Shown: piece by piece, positions 47,084 through 58,597 of the stretch
Position numbering within the stretch: the first letter of the stretch is position 1
How the letters are laid out: the number at the start of each line of letters is the position of its first letter
NCBI RefSeq assembly: GCF_000001735.4
Contig: NC_003070.9
Span: 9,796,001-9,860,000 of the forward strand
From: Arabidopsis thaliana
Lineage: Eukaryota; Streptophyta; Magnoliopsida; Brassicales; Brassicaceae
Direction: 5' to 3'
DNA: 64,000 nt
Made by a program: the position numbers and the translations under genes
The notes under the pieces: model-generated
The model's database searches: none
What the model saw: only the letters and a program-made list of their open reading frames with translations
What the model was told of the DNA's origin: nothing

Positions 47084-49026
47084 CTAAAAATGGGAGAATC
47101 TATCAGGAAAGGTTCCTGGTTTAAACTTAGAGGCTTCATGTCTCGCAAGTTCAGGTGGCACCAAACTATTACACTCATTAAGCTTCTGCTTCAAACCATA
47201 AAACACATCTTTATCCTCAAGAGTCAAGAACGTTGTCGCAACACCTGTCTTCCCTGCTCGCCCTGTTCGTCCAATCCTATGCGTATAAAGATCCATTGTG
47301 TTAGGCATATCGTAGTTGATGACTTGTGCCAAGTCAAGAATATCTAACCCACGGCCTAAAACATCTGTTGTAACAAGAACGTTAAATCTCTTTTTCTTGA
47401 ATTCTTCTAAGCTATAATCTCTCTGTTCTTGCGACTTTCCTGCGTGCAATGTAGTCACACGACACCTTCCTACCTTTTCAAGATTCTTAACAATGTAATC
47501 AACCTTGTTCCTGGTATTCACAAACACTATCGCTGTCTTATCATCACCTAGATCGTCAATCAGTTTCTTTAACCTAGAGAACTTATCTGATTCTTTGGTC
47601 ATAATCACTTGTTGAGTGATAAACTTTGTGGTTTCTCCAATGGTGACCACAACAGGATTCCTCAAGAATTTTCTAGCGAGACGCTCTACACTAAGAAGCA
47701 TAGTGGCACTGAACATATACGTAGTTCTGTAAATCTTTTTTTCTTCGAGTTCTTCATCTTCCTTCTCGGGTTTCAAATTACTACAAGGCATTACATCTAA
47801 CACTTCTGAGACCTGTGGCTCAAAATCCATGTCAATCATCCGGTCAGCTTCATCAAGAACTAAATAGTTACATTGGTTCAACACCACGTACCTTCTCTCA
47901 AGGCAATCTAGCAATCGACCAGGGGTAGCAATCACAATCTCACATCCTTGTGATAATTTCAAGGCTTGTTTCTCTATTGACTCCCAACCAGTGATAGAAA
48001 CCGCCTTGAACCCCAAGTAACGCGAAAACTTAACCGTCTCTTCTTCTATCTGATGTGCAAGCTCCCGTGTAGGAACCATAACAAGAGCGTAAGGACCTTC
48101 TGTCTGATTCTCTTCCCTCATTGGTGGCAACCTAGATATGTAAGCCAACATTGGCAAAACAAAAGCCGCGGTTTTGCCGGAACCCGTAGCTGAAATACCG
48201 ATAACATCACGCTGTTCAAGTCCTAAAGGTATAGCTGCCATTGAATAGGTTTAGGTTTGTCGTATCCTGCTCTTTTTACTGCTTTCATTAGCTCATAACT
48301 AAGCTTACTCTCTTCCCAATTCCTCATCGGATGAGGAATCTTTGATCCTCTGTAAGAAATATTAAAATCTTCCTTGAAAATACGCCAATCTCTTTCATTC
48401 ATCTCCTCTAACTTCTTCTCGCTCCAGTGCTTATCTTCTTCCTCACGCTTCTCTCTCTCGTGCTTACCCGTCATAAGTTTTTTTTGCTCACGGCGATCTA
48501 TTCCCGCGCGACACCCTCTCCCAAACAGAGGCTGAGCTTCATGAGGGTTTTGGTAAAGAACATTCATCTCTCCACTCAAAGTATCTTCAGTGTTCTCCCA
48601 ATCGAAACGGAAATTCTTGCTCGGCTTCATGATGACTCTCTTCTTAGGCTTTGTTGTTCCTAAGTATTGCTCTTTCATTGCGTTAATCTCTTTCTCACGC
48701 TTTACCATCTCTAATTTCTCAACCCTAGCTTTAACTTCACGTTCACGAAACTCTCGATCGCTCTCTCTGTTTCGGTCATGGTCGTGGCTTCGATGTCGTT
48801 CTCGTTTCACATCTCGGGGACGGTTTCCATCGTCATTATCGGAGTTGGAGCGAGAGATCTGAACGATGCTGCGGCGATCACGATCGGCGATTTCATCCTG
48901 ACAGCGTTTTAGGGCTAATTCTTTTCTGTGAGCTTTGGTGAGGAATACGGGCTTCGTAAGATTGTCGAAATCGAGCGTCTTCTTCTCCATCGCAGTTTTC
49001 ATGAATCCTTCGAACGATTGCTTCAT
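47084..49026 (-). pseudogene. PRP28/DDX23-type DEAD-box RNA helicase, frameshifted intronless copy
   Basis: Two overlapping minus-strand frames make one helicase: 49026-48223 (N-terminal part, 267 codons) and 48241-47084 (helicase core, 385 codons). The first ends GYDKPKPIQ then runs out of frame; the second starts [12 protein letters not shown], the normal continuation. One base appears lost in the Gln codon of the Q motif near 48242-48243. The core keeps GSGKT (20-24 of the second frame), PTREL, ATPGR, DEAD (130-133), SAT and [10 protein letters not shown]. The usual GG of motif Ib is GW, and the MGFE after DEAD is MDFE. PRP28 proteins unwind U1 from the 5' splice site during spliceosome activation. 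The closest relative I know is At2g33730. There is no intron and no long RS-like head. Either a pseudogene, or two short proteins. The locus is probably At1g28180. Confidence 0.85.
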
Positions 49027-51014
49027 TGAATTAGGGATTTACGGTGAATAAGATGGAAAGAACAGAACCGTATTTCTTCCAAATATGGAAACTTACTTCA
49101 ACTGAAGGAAAAAAGCCTGAACTCACTAGCCCCGTTATATAGGCCCATACGAAGGCATAACAGAAAATATATAATTATATTAAATGTTTCAATAGTGTGA
49201 TTTTAAGTTATATAAATCAAAAGTTATTGTAAACGTAATTCAAAGTGTTTGGAAAAGTGGTTTTTTGTTTTGTTAGATGATATTAAATGAGTTCATGTTT
49301 CTTAGATTTTGTAAGAGATTTAAGTTATATTTGTGTGAAAATATAAATAAAAAAACAAGTAAAAACAACTAAACAAGGCTGTTGTAAATATGATTTAGCA
49401 TAATTAATTTAACATTATATTTGTAAAAATAATGTAAGCTAATTTAGAAATAAATCCATAGAATTAACTAAATTTAGAGTTTTTTTTTAGCATAACTAAA
49501 TACTATAAAGATAAACATACAAAACAAGGAACACTATAGTTAGGTTGAGAACTATAGATAAATAGATGTGATGAACTCTAGTCTTCAGACTCCTCAACAT
49601 ATTAATATATTTTAGTTTTCTTCTAGTGATTTGCATTTTGCAACCTATCGCATTTCGATAGATATCATAGAAGGGAAACAACGAGTACGTTTTGTTTGGA
49701 TCTTATAAAAACGAGCAAAAATAATGAAGCTAGATATCATAAATTTTAGAACTCCAACAAACAAAAAAAAGTCTCCAAGAAGATAGGCAGGATCATGGAG
49801 TCAATGCGTCTTAATCCAATCACATTCCAGAAGATAATTGGTATATCCAATATTCCAATCTAGAGATATGTTTTTTAACAGTAAACCTAATTTTTTAACA
49901 TTATATAAAACTAAATTATTGGGGTCGTCATCGTCGTAAATTGAAGGCTACTCTCTAATACTACTATTACAATTACTACTACTATTTCGTAATAGCTGCT
50001 AAAGAAAGAAAAGAGAGATGTCTTTAGGTGACTTTCTTTGACTCCTCTTTTGTCTCTTTTTCACACTTTAGTTAACAAATCAAATAACGAGACTGACACC
50101 AAAAAACACTCCTACAAACACGTGCCTTCTCTATCTCCCTCCTCCCAATAATTTCCATTCAAACATTTATCACAAATTACGACCAGCTTTTACCAGTTTT
50201 GCTTCTTTCTTTTTTAATTCAAAGATTTTTCAAAAATGAAAATGACTAAAATGATGAAACTATAATCACTTTCGTTAATTCCATTGTAAAGAGAGCATTT
50301 TCTTTATTCAATTTTTTTCCCATTGTTATATTCTTTTGCATTCGAATATAAATGTTTTCCTATATGAAATCGAAAATATATTTAGCTCCTATATATTAAT
50401 AACTTTATCCTATTCAATTTTGTGCTAGAAACCGCCAAAATTCGACAGAAACTGACAAAATCAAATTTCATTTCCAGAAAAATGACAGAAATTTATTTTC
50501 ATACAAAAAAATCATTTATCCGTTGGTCGTTCAAACTGGCAACTAAAGACAAAATGTATATAATCTTTTGATTCATATTTTTATAAACAAATAATTAAAA
50601 ACCCAATAAAACCAAGTTGCCAAAATAGAAGGAAAAATAAATAAAGAAAACTCCTTATTTTGACAAAAATGAATTCAGAAAGTTTATCGATAGGTCGTTC
50701 AAACTACAGTTTATTTGAATGACAATTTAACATTATTCGAAAGATTCCAACGTTTATGTACGAAAGCAACTGTTTTTTTCCTAGCAGAACAAAAGTAACT
50801 TGTTAATGTTCAACGAAAATTAGTAGTAACAAACAAAATAGTTTTGTGTTTTGATTCGTTAATTCAATTATAACACAAAAATCTGCGGAATCCAACAATT
50901 TCGGAAACAATTACTATCCCTTTTGGTTAATTAATCTCAGTTTCTTTACATCAAATTTCAACAATTTCTATGTATCACCAACACACGAATCTGCTAACTA
51001 ATCAAAAACAAAAA
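49027..51014. other. Intergenic: helicase-copy upstream region and PADRE gene 3' UTR
   Basis: About 2 kb, very AT-rich. It holds a G-box CACGTG at 50119-50124 within a CT-rich patch. The 49496-49681 frame is unsupported. The right end is the 3' UTR of the PADRE gene. No RNA gene seen. Confidence 0.5.
50119..50124. promoter_or_regulatory. Palindromic G-box CACGTG
   Basis: A perfect CACGTG in ACACGTGCC context, a bZIP/bHLH site. It lies 1.1 kb upstream of the helicase copy and downstream of the PADRE gene, so its target is unclear; it may be chance. Confidence 0.25.
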
Positions 51015-51815
51015 CTAATCTATTTTCCTCATAATACTTTTCTTAGTTTTGGACTTGGATTTGGATTGAAGTTTACGCTTCGAACTTGAATCACTCTGAG
51101 ACTTCTTCTTCATCACAGTAAACCTTTTCCTCTTCTTCTTCGTCTTCTCCATCGTTGCTGCTTTCATTGCCTTAGTCTCTGTTATCGTCTCAAGCTTTGG
51201 CTTCCATCTACGTAAACCAACCAATTGAACATAGTCTTTCTTCAACTTCACCGTAGTACAAACCCTACCTTCTCCTTCTCCTCCTCCTTCTTCTTCCTCT
51301 TCCTCTTCGTTTACTCTGTTTTTCTTCCCTTCCATCATCAGTTCCGACACGAACTCTTCAGACACACGGATCCTTAAACGCTCTCCTTTCTCTCCCTTTT
51401 GTATAAGAAACGGCTGAGGTTGCTGTTGAGTCTTCTTCACCAAAACGCCACCGTTTTGTGGGGTTTTAAGGGTGGCGATGGTGAGGAAAGAGAGATCGTT
51501 CTTGAAGAAATCTGATGGGAGGAGGAAGTAGTTGAGACCTAGCTTAAGTGTTTCGGTTTCAGACAGAACAGGGGTTTTCTGTCCGATGTAGAGTAAGTCT
51601 GATCTACAGATTTTGTGTTTTGGGAAGTCTTTTGTTAGCTCTGAGACTACTACGGGACGATCGTAGACTTGTAAAGAACCGTCGGATCTGACGAGCTTGA
51701 TTCGTCCGCCGTTGCTGGTTCGGTCTGGTCGAGGATGAAGACAAAGCCAACTTGAAGGACCTTTGTGTAGCTTTACGAGTAGACTCCCGAGCTTTGTGAT
51801 GTTATCATGACCCAT
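51015..51815 (-). CDS. PADRE (DUF4228) domain protein
   Basis: A single-exon gene of 266 aa. The N-terminal domain has the family hallmarks: a G-rich start, RIKLVRSDGSLQVYDRPVVV (about 38-57), VSELTKDFPKHKICRSD, LLYIGQKTPVLSETETLKLG and YFLLPSDFF. The C-terminal half is low complexity: a Glu/Gly tract (about 170-182) and a tail that is almost all Lys, Arg and Ser (about 220-266), suggesting a disordered region and nuclear signals. PADRE proteins are plant-specific and often induced by pathogens and abiotic stress; molecular role unknown. The ATG at 51815 sits behind a GA/CT-rich leader and a TATATATATA at 51956-51965. The locus is probably At1g28190. Confidence 0.92.
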   Translation of the reverse strand: MGHDNITKLGSLLVKLHKGPSSWLCLHPRPDRTSNGGRIKLVRSDGSLQVYDRPVVVSELTKDFPKHKICRSDLLYIGQKTPVLSETETLKLGLNYFLLPSDFFKNDLSFLTIATLKTPQNGGVLVKKTQQQPQPFLIQKGEKGERLRIRVSEEFVSELMMEGKKNRVNEEEEEEEGGGEGEGRVCTTVKLKKDYVQLVGLRRWKPKLETITETKAMKAATMEKTKKKRKRFTVMKKKSQSDSSSKRKLQSKSKSKTKKSIMRKID

Positions 51816-51955
51816 TTAGTATAAGCTGGATTTGGGGGTTTCTTTAATCTTCTCTGCTAGAAGAAGAAGGTCATGAAGAAATTGGTGTGTGGAGGAGAGA
51901 GAGAGATAGAGTTTTGGAGTTTCAGTGTGAACAAATGAAATGAAGTTTTGGTTTG

Positions 51956-51965
51956 TATATATATA
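51956..51965 (-). promoter_or_regulatory. TATA box of the PADRE gene
   Basis: TATATATATA about 140 bp upstream of the ATG on the minus strand, followed by a purine-rich leader (plus strand GAGAGAGAGATAGAG near 51897-51911). Core promoter by position. Confidence 0.5.
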
Positions 51966-51969
51966 CACT

Positions 51970-54394
51970 GAGAGTATTTTACATACAAAAGAATTTATCT
52001 CCCTTTAAAAATGTGTTTGTTTTCAATTTTCATATTCAAATATATGAGTTCTCCTTCATTTCATTTTATTTGGTAAACAAATAGGGGCCCAAACAAATAA
52101 TTTTTGGCTTTCAAGAAAAATTCAATTTTTTACATCTTTTTCACTTTATCTTTTTGGCTAATTTCAATTTACTTTAAAATAAATTTTTACTAATAAGTAT
52201 ACTCATCTATTAATATACAGATTTTTTTTATTCCATTCGTTTAGTAATGTTTTGTATTTTTCTTTTTTTTCATGCATACATATTATTTATATTTTTATGC
52301 ACACCTTATATGTATATGTTTCAACTATGTTATCGGACATCCATGCTTTAAAAGTTGGATATATGGACTAGGTTTGGTCCAAGTATGTTAACTGTGATTA
52401 AGAAGCGATTAAAATAATAATATATGAATAAAGAATTTGACTATGTTTAACGTGCGTGACGGCATTAGGTTATACAAATATATAAAATGAAAGAAGACTT
52501 AGACCGGTGGAATTAAAAGGAAGTATCGAGTGTTCTTTTTAGACATTTCAATCTTGGTTTTAAGGTATTTCAACTTTAATGAAAACTCTAGAATAATCAT
52601 TTCACCTTTTTCTTCTCTTTTAACCAGTGATTGACCCAATCCCTACTTAGTTGAGCAATCATGATCATCCTGAGATTATGATATAAGTATTATTCTTTTT
52701 TTTGTTGTTGTTACACTAATCTTGGAGATATTTAATTATCACTATGAACATAAAAATCCAATCCTGATGTTAACACGAGTTTTAATTAGAATTAATATTT
52801 TTCAACGAAACATATGAACATGACAACATCCTATTATTAGATTAGATGCGGAACATATTTTTCAAGTTGCAAAGCCTAAGAGAAGTAGCCACCTCTCAAA
52901 TTTGGTCATAGAAAGATGTAGGTTTGACTCATCAAATAGTGTACGTAATTATGTTGCCTTACTTTGACTCGCTTCTTCATTACTTTATTTTGGTTTTGAA
53001 TTGCCACTCCCGCCTTACTTTCTTTTCCTTTTCGCCATCTTTTTTTTTTTTCGATTTTGCATGATTGCCTTATTTTTCTTTTACTTACAAACTTTTGTAA
53101 AATACTAATGGTAAATTAATCTGGAAACCGGAGATCGGTTTTATGTAGCTTATGGATTGTGGGGAGGTAAAACGTCTGAAGAGAACTCATGCTCACGAGA
53201 AGTAGCTTCTTCTGTGCGTTTACGGCTTTGGTTTTGTGTGTGAAACTTCGCATTATCTTTGTTTTGTGTAGCACAAACACATTTAACACCCGATATGCCA
53301 TCTTATTAAAGTAATCGAGAAATCGGTTTTATGAAGCTTTTTCATATATAGGGTGGTTTCGGTTTGATATCAAGACTCCCGTAGTCGCAAACACACTCTT
53401 ACAAAGATGGTTCAGAGCTATCAGTTTTTGCTGTTGTTGTTTTCAACGGATGTATATGGTTCAACTATATTTACATTTTTTTTTAAAAGATCCAACTATA
53501 TTAACATTTCATGACACAATCACTCGATAACCATTGAATATATAGATATTGTAAGACTGACCATGTTCAGTTAACACAAGAAGAGTCCAAATGCTAAATC
53601 TTCAAATTTGATGGGCACTAGTCATAGTTTATATGCTAACAACTTTAATAAGAAATTCAAAGGACGTAGCTCGTTGGTGAGCAAAGAATAAGACGACAAG
53701 GAGCAATAGGCTTAATGACAGACAATTCGCTAACTTCTAAAGTTGGTCACTTCGTAAGAATGATACAATGAAGCTTAATATTTTAATATATCATATTAGA
53801 TATTTTTGGTTTTGGTTTTAATCATTTAGATATTTGCATATAACGAATGCAAGTAAAAAACAATTTAGGCGATTGCACAAACCCCACCATTTAGATTTGT
53901 TTCCACATATATACTCAATGTTACTATCTTCCAAAACTCATACCAGATTTGTTTTAAACACATTAAACATAGGATCTTCTATGATGAAAGTGTTGTAATG
54001 AGCCCGTGTCACCAATTCTCCCATGCATGCTTATTATCGATTTGGGCTCTTTTCAAAGGCCCATCGGTGATATATTGGGCTTTCTAAATGCTGGTTTTGT
54101 CTATAGCGCCCAACTTGATCACCTTTAAAATCCTAAACTCATCAAAAACCAAAGACCGAATCCAACTTAGAACACGAATACAAATCATGAATGTTAGATC
54201 TAAAGGACAAGGTTCCCTCAAAAAAAATAAGAAATAATTTTATACAAAAGGAAATGAACAAAAGCAATGTTTATGAGTAAACGCCAAGAGGACAAAATGT
54301 AGAACACATTGAAATGGTATCAAATACTAAAACACACTGTTCCATATATTAATGCACAATATCACTAAGAGCTGCCATTTATACCAGTGGACCT
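51970..54394. other. Intergenic: PADRE promoter to FIP1 3' UTR
   Basis: About 2.4 kb, AT-rich. A 61-codon minus-strand frame at 53116-53301 starting MAYRVLNVFVLHK is weakly possible as a small peptide but has no recognisable signal. A phrase CGGTTTTATG(T/A)AGCTT occurs at about 53136 and 53323, flanking it. The right 300 bp are FIP1 3' UTR. No transposon ends seen. Confidence 0.45.
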
Positions 54395-56300
54395 TCACGG
54401 ACCATGTGACTGCACCGCTTCTTGAAGGCTCTTCACAGCGCTTTCATAAGTCACAAACCCCATAAACCAGAACTCGTGGTTGTCGATGGAAATCACTTGT
54501 ATGTATTTATCAGATGTGTTCACTCTACTTGTTGATGGGTTCACTGCCTTCAGCTGATTCGCCGGAAGTACCACCTGATCATCACATCAAAATCATCAGC
54601 CACAGACTTTACAAGGAAGAATGACAGAAAATAGACTGCAAGTGCAAGGTTCTCAAGGAACGAAAAAAGGTTCTCAAGAACCACCCAAATCTTAAAATCA
54701 GTTTTCCAAAGATCATGTTGTCAAGAAGCTTTCTGCTTGGTTTAATAGGATTTCAGCTCATGTTAGATGTTTACATTAGAACCAGTCCAAACTCTCAAAC
54801 TAACAATTATTCAATGGCTCCCCTAGTTTTATCAAGAATGCTACAAGATTTAGCTTACTCTCTTAGGCAAACCACTAAAGTCCTAATTGTCTACATAGGA
54901 ACTAACATGCAACTACTCAACAATATCGTTAGAATGATTATGTAGTTTCCATTTACTATAAGCGTACACACACTACGTTCTATACGTCAATAACTAGAAA
55001 TGACAAGAAAATTTGTTATAGTCTATGAATCTATGTAAATAGATGCATTGAAAATGACTTAACTCACTTAACGCTTTATCATGTCACCATCAAATATTAC
55101 ATTCGCTGAATCTTTGTTCTCAAATAGTTTTCTTAGATGTAAATAGATATAAAATAAAAGAGTTAGAAAGAAAAAGTAACCATAGGATAGAGAGCGAGTA
55201 TACCTTGTAATAGCTCCACAGGGTCTGCTCACCCTCTTTGTAAGAGAGAGGATTGTCACTAGAGAACGCAAGCTTGTGAGTCGAAAGATACATAACTCCC
55301 AGGACAGGACCAGCAGATGTAGACAAGTAGCAAGCATAGGTCTTGAGAAGTTTTTCATCAGGAAGGCAATCAAATGTTTGCTTGAAGACCTTCTCGTATC
55401 CACCCTCTGCAAGTATTTTTGTCCCCTGAGCAATTCGTGAAACAGCAGCATCTGCTACACTTGGGCCTGTTTTCACTGAAAAAGAAAGGATAGATATCAA
55501 AACGTATACTCTCAAGTCTCAATTCATATAAAATATCATCCCTCCCTCCAACCATATGTATATAATACTAATTCATCACACAAGCGGAGAAATAAAGCCA
55601 AAACAACCTATACTAGAGAAGCTTCAAGAGTCAAAGGCAATAACCAGATACAAAGAACTAATTGGCTTAAACTCAAACGGAAGAGCATGAATATCAAAAT
55701 TGTTGGCTAGATTTAGTGTCGGTGGTTGAACGCGAAGTAAAATTCCGAAGAAGCGCCAATTGATGAACACTAACTTAACCAGAAGGGGCATAACCAATAC
55801 CATCGTATTCTCCAAGAGACGGTAATCAGATTAATTGGTAATTCATCTAATCGAGGGGGAAGAAGAAGAAGAAGAAGAAGCGCTTACAGTGCTGCCAAAA
55901 ATTTCCGGCGAGATCCTCCGCCTTCTTGGTGGCGTCGGCAGCCATTTTCCCCCATTTCCCTAACGTATCCTTCACCGAATCCATCGTATCTGTCCCCAAA
56001 CCAAGATCAATCAATCAATCAAAGGCAGAAATTGGATTAGGATGCGAAATCGGATAGAGAGAAGAAGAACTCACTCCTTGGGGCAGGGGAAGGAGAAACG
56101 TAAGGATTGGATTCCGCTGGCATGGTGGTTGCGGCGGCACCGGTGGGAATAGGCTGAGGAGGAGGAGGAGTGACGTCGGTAGGATCGAGCTTAGGGTAAG
56201 GAGCGTAGTCAGAGGAGTGAGCAGCAGCCTTGGAAGGCTCCGACGCGGCGGCGGGCGTAGAAGAGATCCGGCCATGATCATGATTCTCTTGCCCACTCAT
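54395..56300 (-). CDS. FIP1: FIP1, GRAM-domain ABA-responsive-like protein (4 exons)
   Basis: Exons 56300-56075, 55989-55888, 55475-55204 and 54574-54395 give 259 aa. The first 75 residues are Pro/Ala/Ser-rich and disordered, with PPPPQPIP near 46-53. Residues 80-110 form an amphipathic helix (Lys/Asp/Ala-rich). The GRAM domain, a PH-like fold, spans about 138-217, with [34 protein letters not shown] and LWSYYK as landmarks. It ends in an ABA-responsive-protein type tail ([20 protein letters not shown]). GRAM domains bind membranes or lipids; FIP1 was named as a partner of the formin AFH1, suggesting a cortical actin link. Intron 3 (54575-55203) is the longest. The locus is probably At1g28200. 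Confidence 0.95.
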
Positions 56301-57550
56301 GATTTGATGTTTTCTTCTTCTTCTTTCGAAATGAACTTTTTATTTTTTTGGTTTGGGTTAAGTAATGAAATAAGAGATGGTTCGAATCTCGCAGGCAACA
56401 AATAATAATTGAATTAAAATGTCTGTCCGCGTTACGTTGGCATTATTAATCGTAAATAATTTAAGTAGCCTCTTTCCCAAAGTCGGTCTAACATATATAT
56501 CTCGTGCGGTCTTAAACAGTAGACGAAACTTAATGCAATTAGTTTCTGTAACGGATACTAGTATTCAATTATACCTTTCCTCTAGAACATATCCATAATC
56601 CATGTATGTACACCGGTTTTGTGCCCGTTTATCTTCCTCAAGAAATTCAGACCTTCTTCACTTACGATTTTTGTTTTAACTAAAAAATATCTTATTCTAA
56701 CTTTTTGATTGCTTGGTTTATGTTTTTTAGTTTGGAGTCCAGACCATAATCCGTCCGTGTGTATTTGGACTGTAAAAACCCACATGCGGTCCACCCAATT
56801 GACAGTTCTAATCATAATAACAACAACAAAACAAGTTAGATTGTAACCGCTATTGATATACCACAAAAAATTGCTATTTTTTCCGATGAAGGTTAAGAGT
56901 GTCTTTATCATTTCGGACATTCGACGATAAAATTTTGTTGTGTTGAAAACATAGTTACCATATCAAAAAACTAGTTTTCATCCAAAAAGAAAAGTTGATT
57001 CACATTCTTCTTGATGGTATTTAAACGAATGACATTTTTTTGAAGTTTCATATAGCTCAAACACTCAACGGTTTAAATGAAGCTTCTTATATAAACCTCA
57101 AAATCAGATTGAACCTAAATGATCTTGGGAACTCAAGTCCGTATCCATAAAGCTTACTTTTTATAATCCAAGCAGCATCTAAGTTACATTTATCAAACCT
57201 TTTTCCAAATTTTCTAAGACTATATGTGTACAAGGATTTTATTCACAAAATTAACGGTGTTGAAGAAATTCTACAACATCTTTTTCCAAATCACTTTCAA
57301 CTTTTAATTCAAACAGTTAACTTGTAAATAGTCTAACTCACTATTTTCTTTACCGCTACAAAATAACGACCGCCAATTTTTTACCATTTTGTTTTTACCG
57401 TTTCACTAAATTAATTAACTACGGAGAATGAGAGAATACGTGTTTAACCCATTTCGAGTCTTCTGAACCAGAGAGAGACTCTGGACGTAGTGGCGAGAAA
57501 GCAAAAGATTTAGCGAACGTCTCTTCTCTCGTCTCTCGTCAGCATATGCG
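56301..57550. other. Divergent spacer between FIP1 and ATJ1
   Basis: About 1.25 kb between the FIP1 start and the Harbinger relic; FIP1 (-) and ATJ1 (+) are transcribed away from each other. The left part is the FIP1 leader and promoter with a CTT/GAA-rich run. The frame at 56582-56920 is unsupported. CGACCGCCAATTTTTTACC and CGTCTCTTCTCTCGTCTCTC patches near 57369 and 57515 might belong to an original ATJ1 promoter. Confidence 0.5.
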
Positions 57551-57553
57551 TAA

Positions 57554-58447
57554 GAGCATCTCCATTGGTGAGATACTCCATGAGTACCTCATAATATATT
57601 ATTAATATTTTAATTTAAGTAGAGAAACTTATACTAAAATTGTGCTTCCATTGGTGAAATACTCTTATGAGTATCTCATTAACATTAACATATTATTATA
57701 TGTTTTTTATATTAAATTTAAAATCTCTACAATATTTTCAAACATATCAATTATTATTTTTACAATTATATTATTAAATAGTTTTATTATTTTTAAAACC
57801 ATAATTAAACATAATTAAACATAATTAAACATTACTTTACATATAAAATCATAATAAAAAATATATCAATTAAACATAAAATTCCATATAAAACCATGAT
57901 AACATAAATTAAATAGAAAAAATATATAAATTACACAGAAATTACATATAAAACCATGATAACATAAATCAAAACTAACTATATTATCTATTATGGTTTT
58001 ACTCTTCATTTGATAATGCACCAAACTTTTGTCATATATGCTCAACTAGGTCATCTTTTAGTTGTTGGTGCATATCTCTATCACGAAGTCGAATTCGATT
58101 GCCAAAAATGTTGTAAAATAAAAATAGAAAATTTTAAATGTTTGTTTTCTAATTAAAAAAAAACTATTGTATTTATAAGTTATTATTATGTTTAATGCTT
58201 AACTAACACCAATTAAATAATATTCGTATATAATTTAAACATATATATAATAGAGCTTGTTATATAGATAATTTAATTTTATGAATTTTAAAAGTAAAAA
58301 AAAAAAAAAAAATAAACATATAAAGTATTTAATTGATGTTATAAAATATAAATGATTTTATTTATAACAAAGAAAAGAAATTAATGACAAGATGACATTT
58401 GGAAGAGAGATAAAATTTCTCCAAGTTTCTCATTTCAGAAAATATTC
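57554..58447. mobile_element. Degenerate PIF/Harbinger relic with a transposase C-terminus remnant
   Basis: The left end is GAGCATCTCCATTGGTGAGA after TAA (57551-57553). The right end is only weakly inverted-repeat-like (TCTCATTT...AATATTC, ending 58447) but is followed by a matching TAA (58448-58450). On the minus strand, 58115-58005 still reads, in one frame, NIFGNRIRLRDRDMHQQLKD then DLVEHI, a stop, and QKFGALS. This strongly resembles the end of plant Harbinger transposases. The phrase CCATTGGTGA(G/A)ATACTC is repeated inside at about 57648. Otherwise AT-rich, with a triplicated ATAATTAAAC at 57801-57830. Confidence 0.55.
57801..57830. repeat. ATAATTAAAC x3 tandem repeat
   Basis: Three perfect head-to-tail copies of a ten-base unit inside the Harbinger relic. 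Confidence 0.9.
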
Positions 58448-58597
58448 TAAAAAAAACTGATTAAAAAATTATTATTTTAATATTTTTGATTTATGTTTGT
58501 TTGGAATTTATCATGGAAATGGTCTAAGGGTTTAACTCTCAAAATCAAAAACCTCTCCGTTTTTTCCTCTCTGTTTAGCTTTGAATTCACAAGAGTC

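Noticed and set aside
53116..53301. 61-codon frame as a secreted peptide gene
   Set aside because: The N-terminus lacks a clear signal sequence, no conserved peptide box is recognised, and the region is flanked by a repeated phrase; left as a note only.
56370..56390. tRNA T-arm-like GGTTCGAATCTC
   Set aside because: The flanking bases do not pair in tRNA geometry and there is no acceptor stem, D-arm or A box upstream on either strand.
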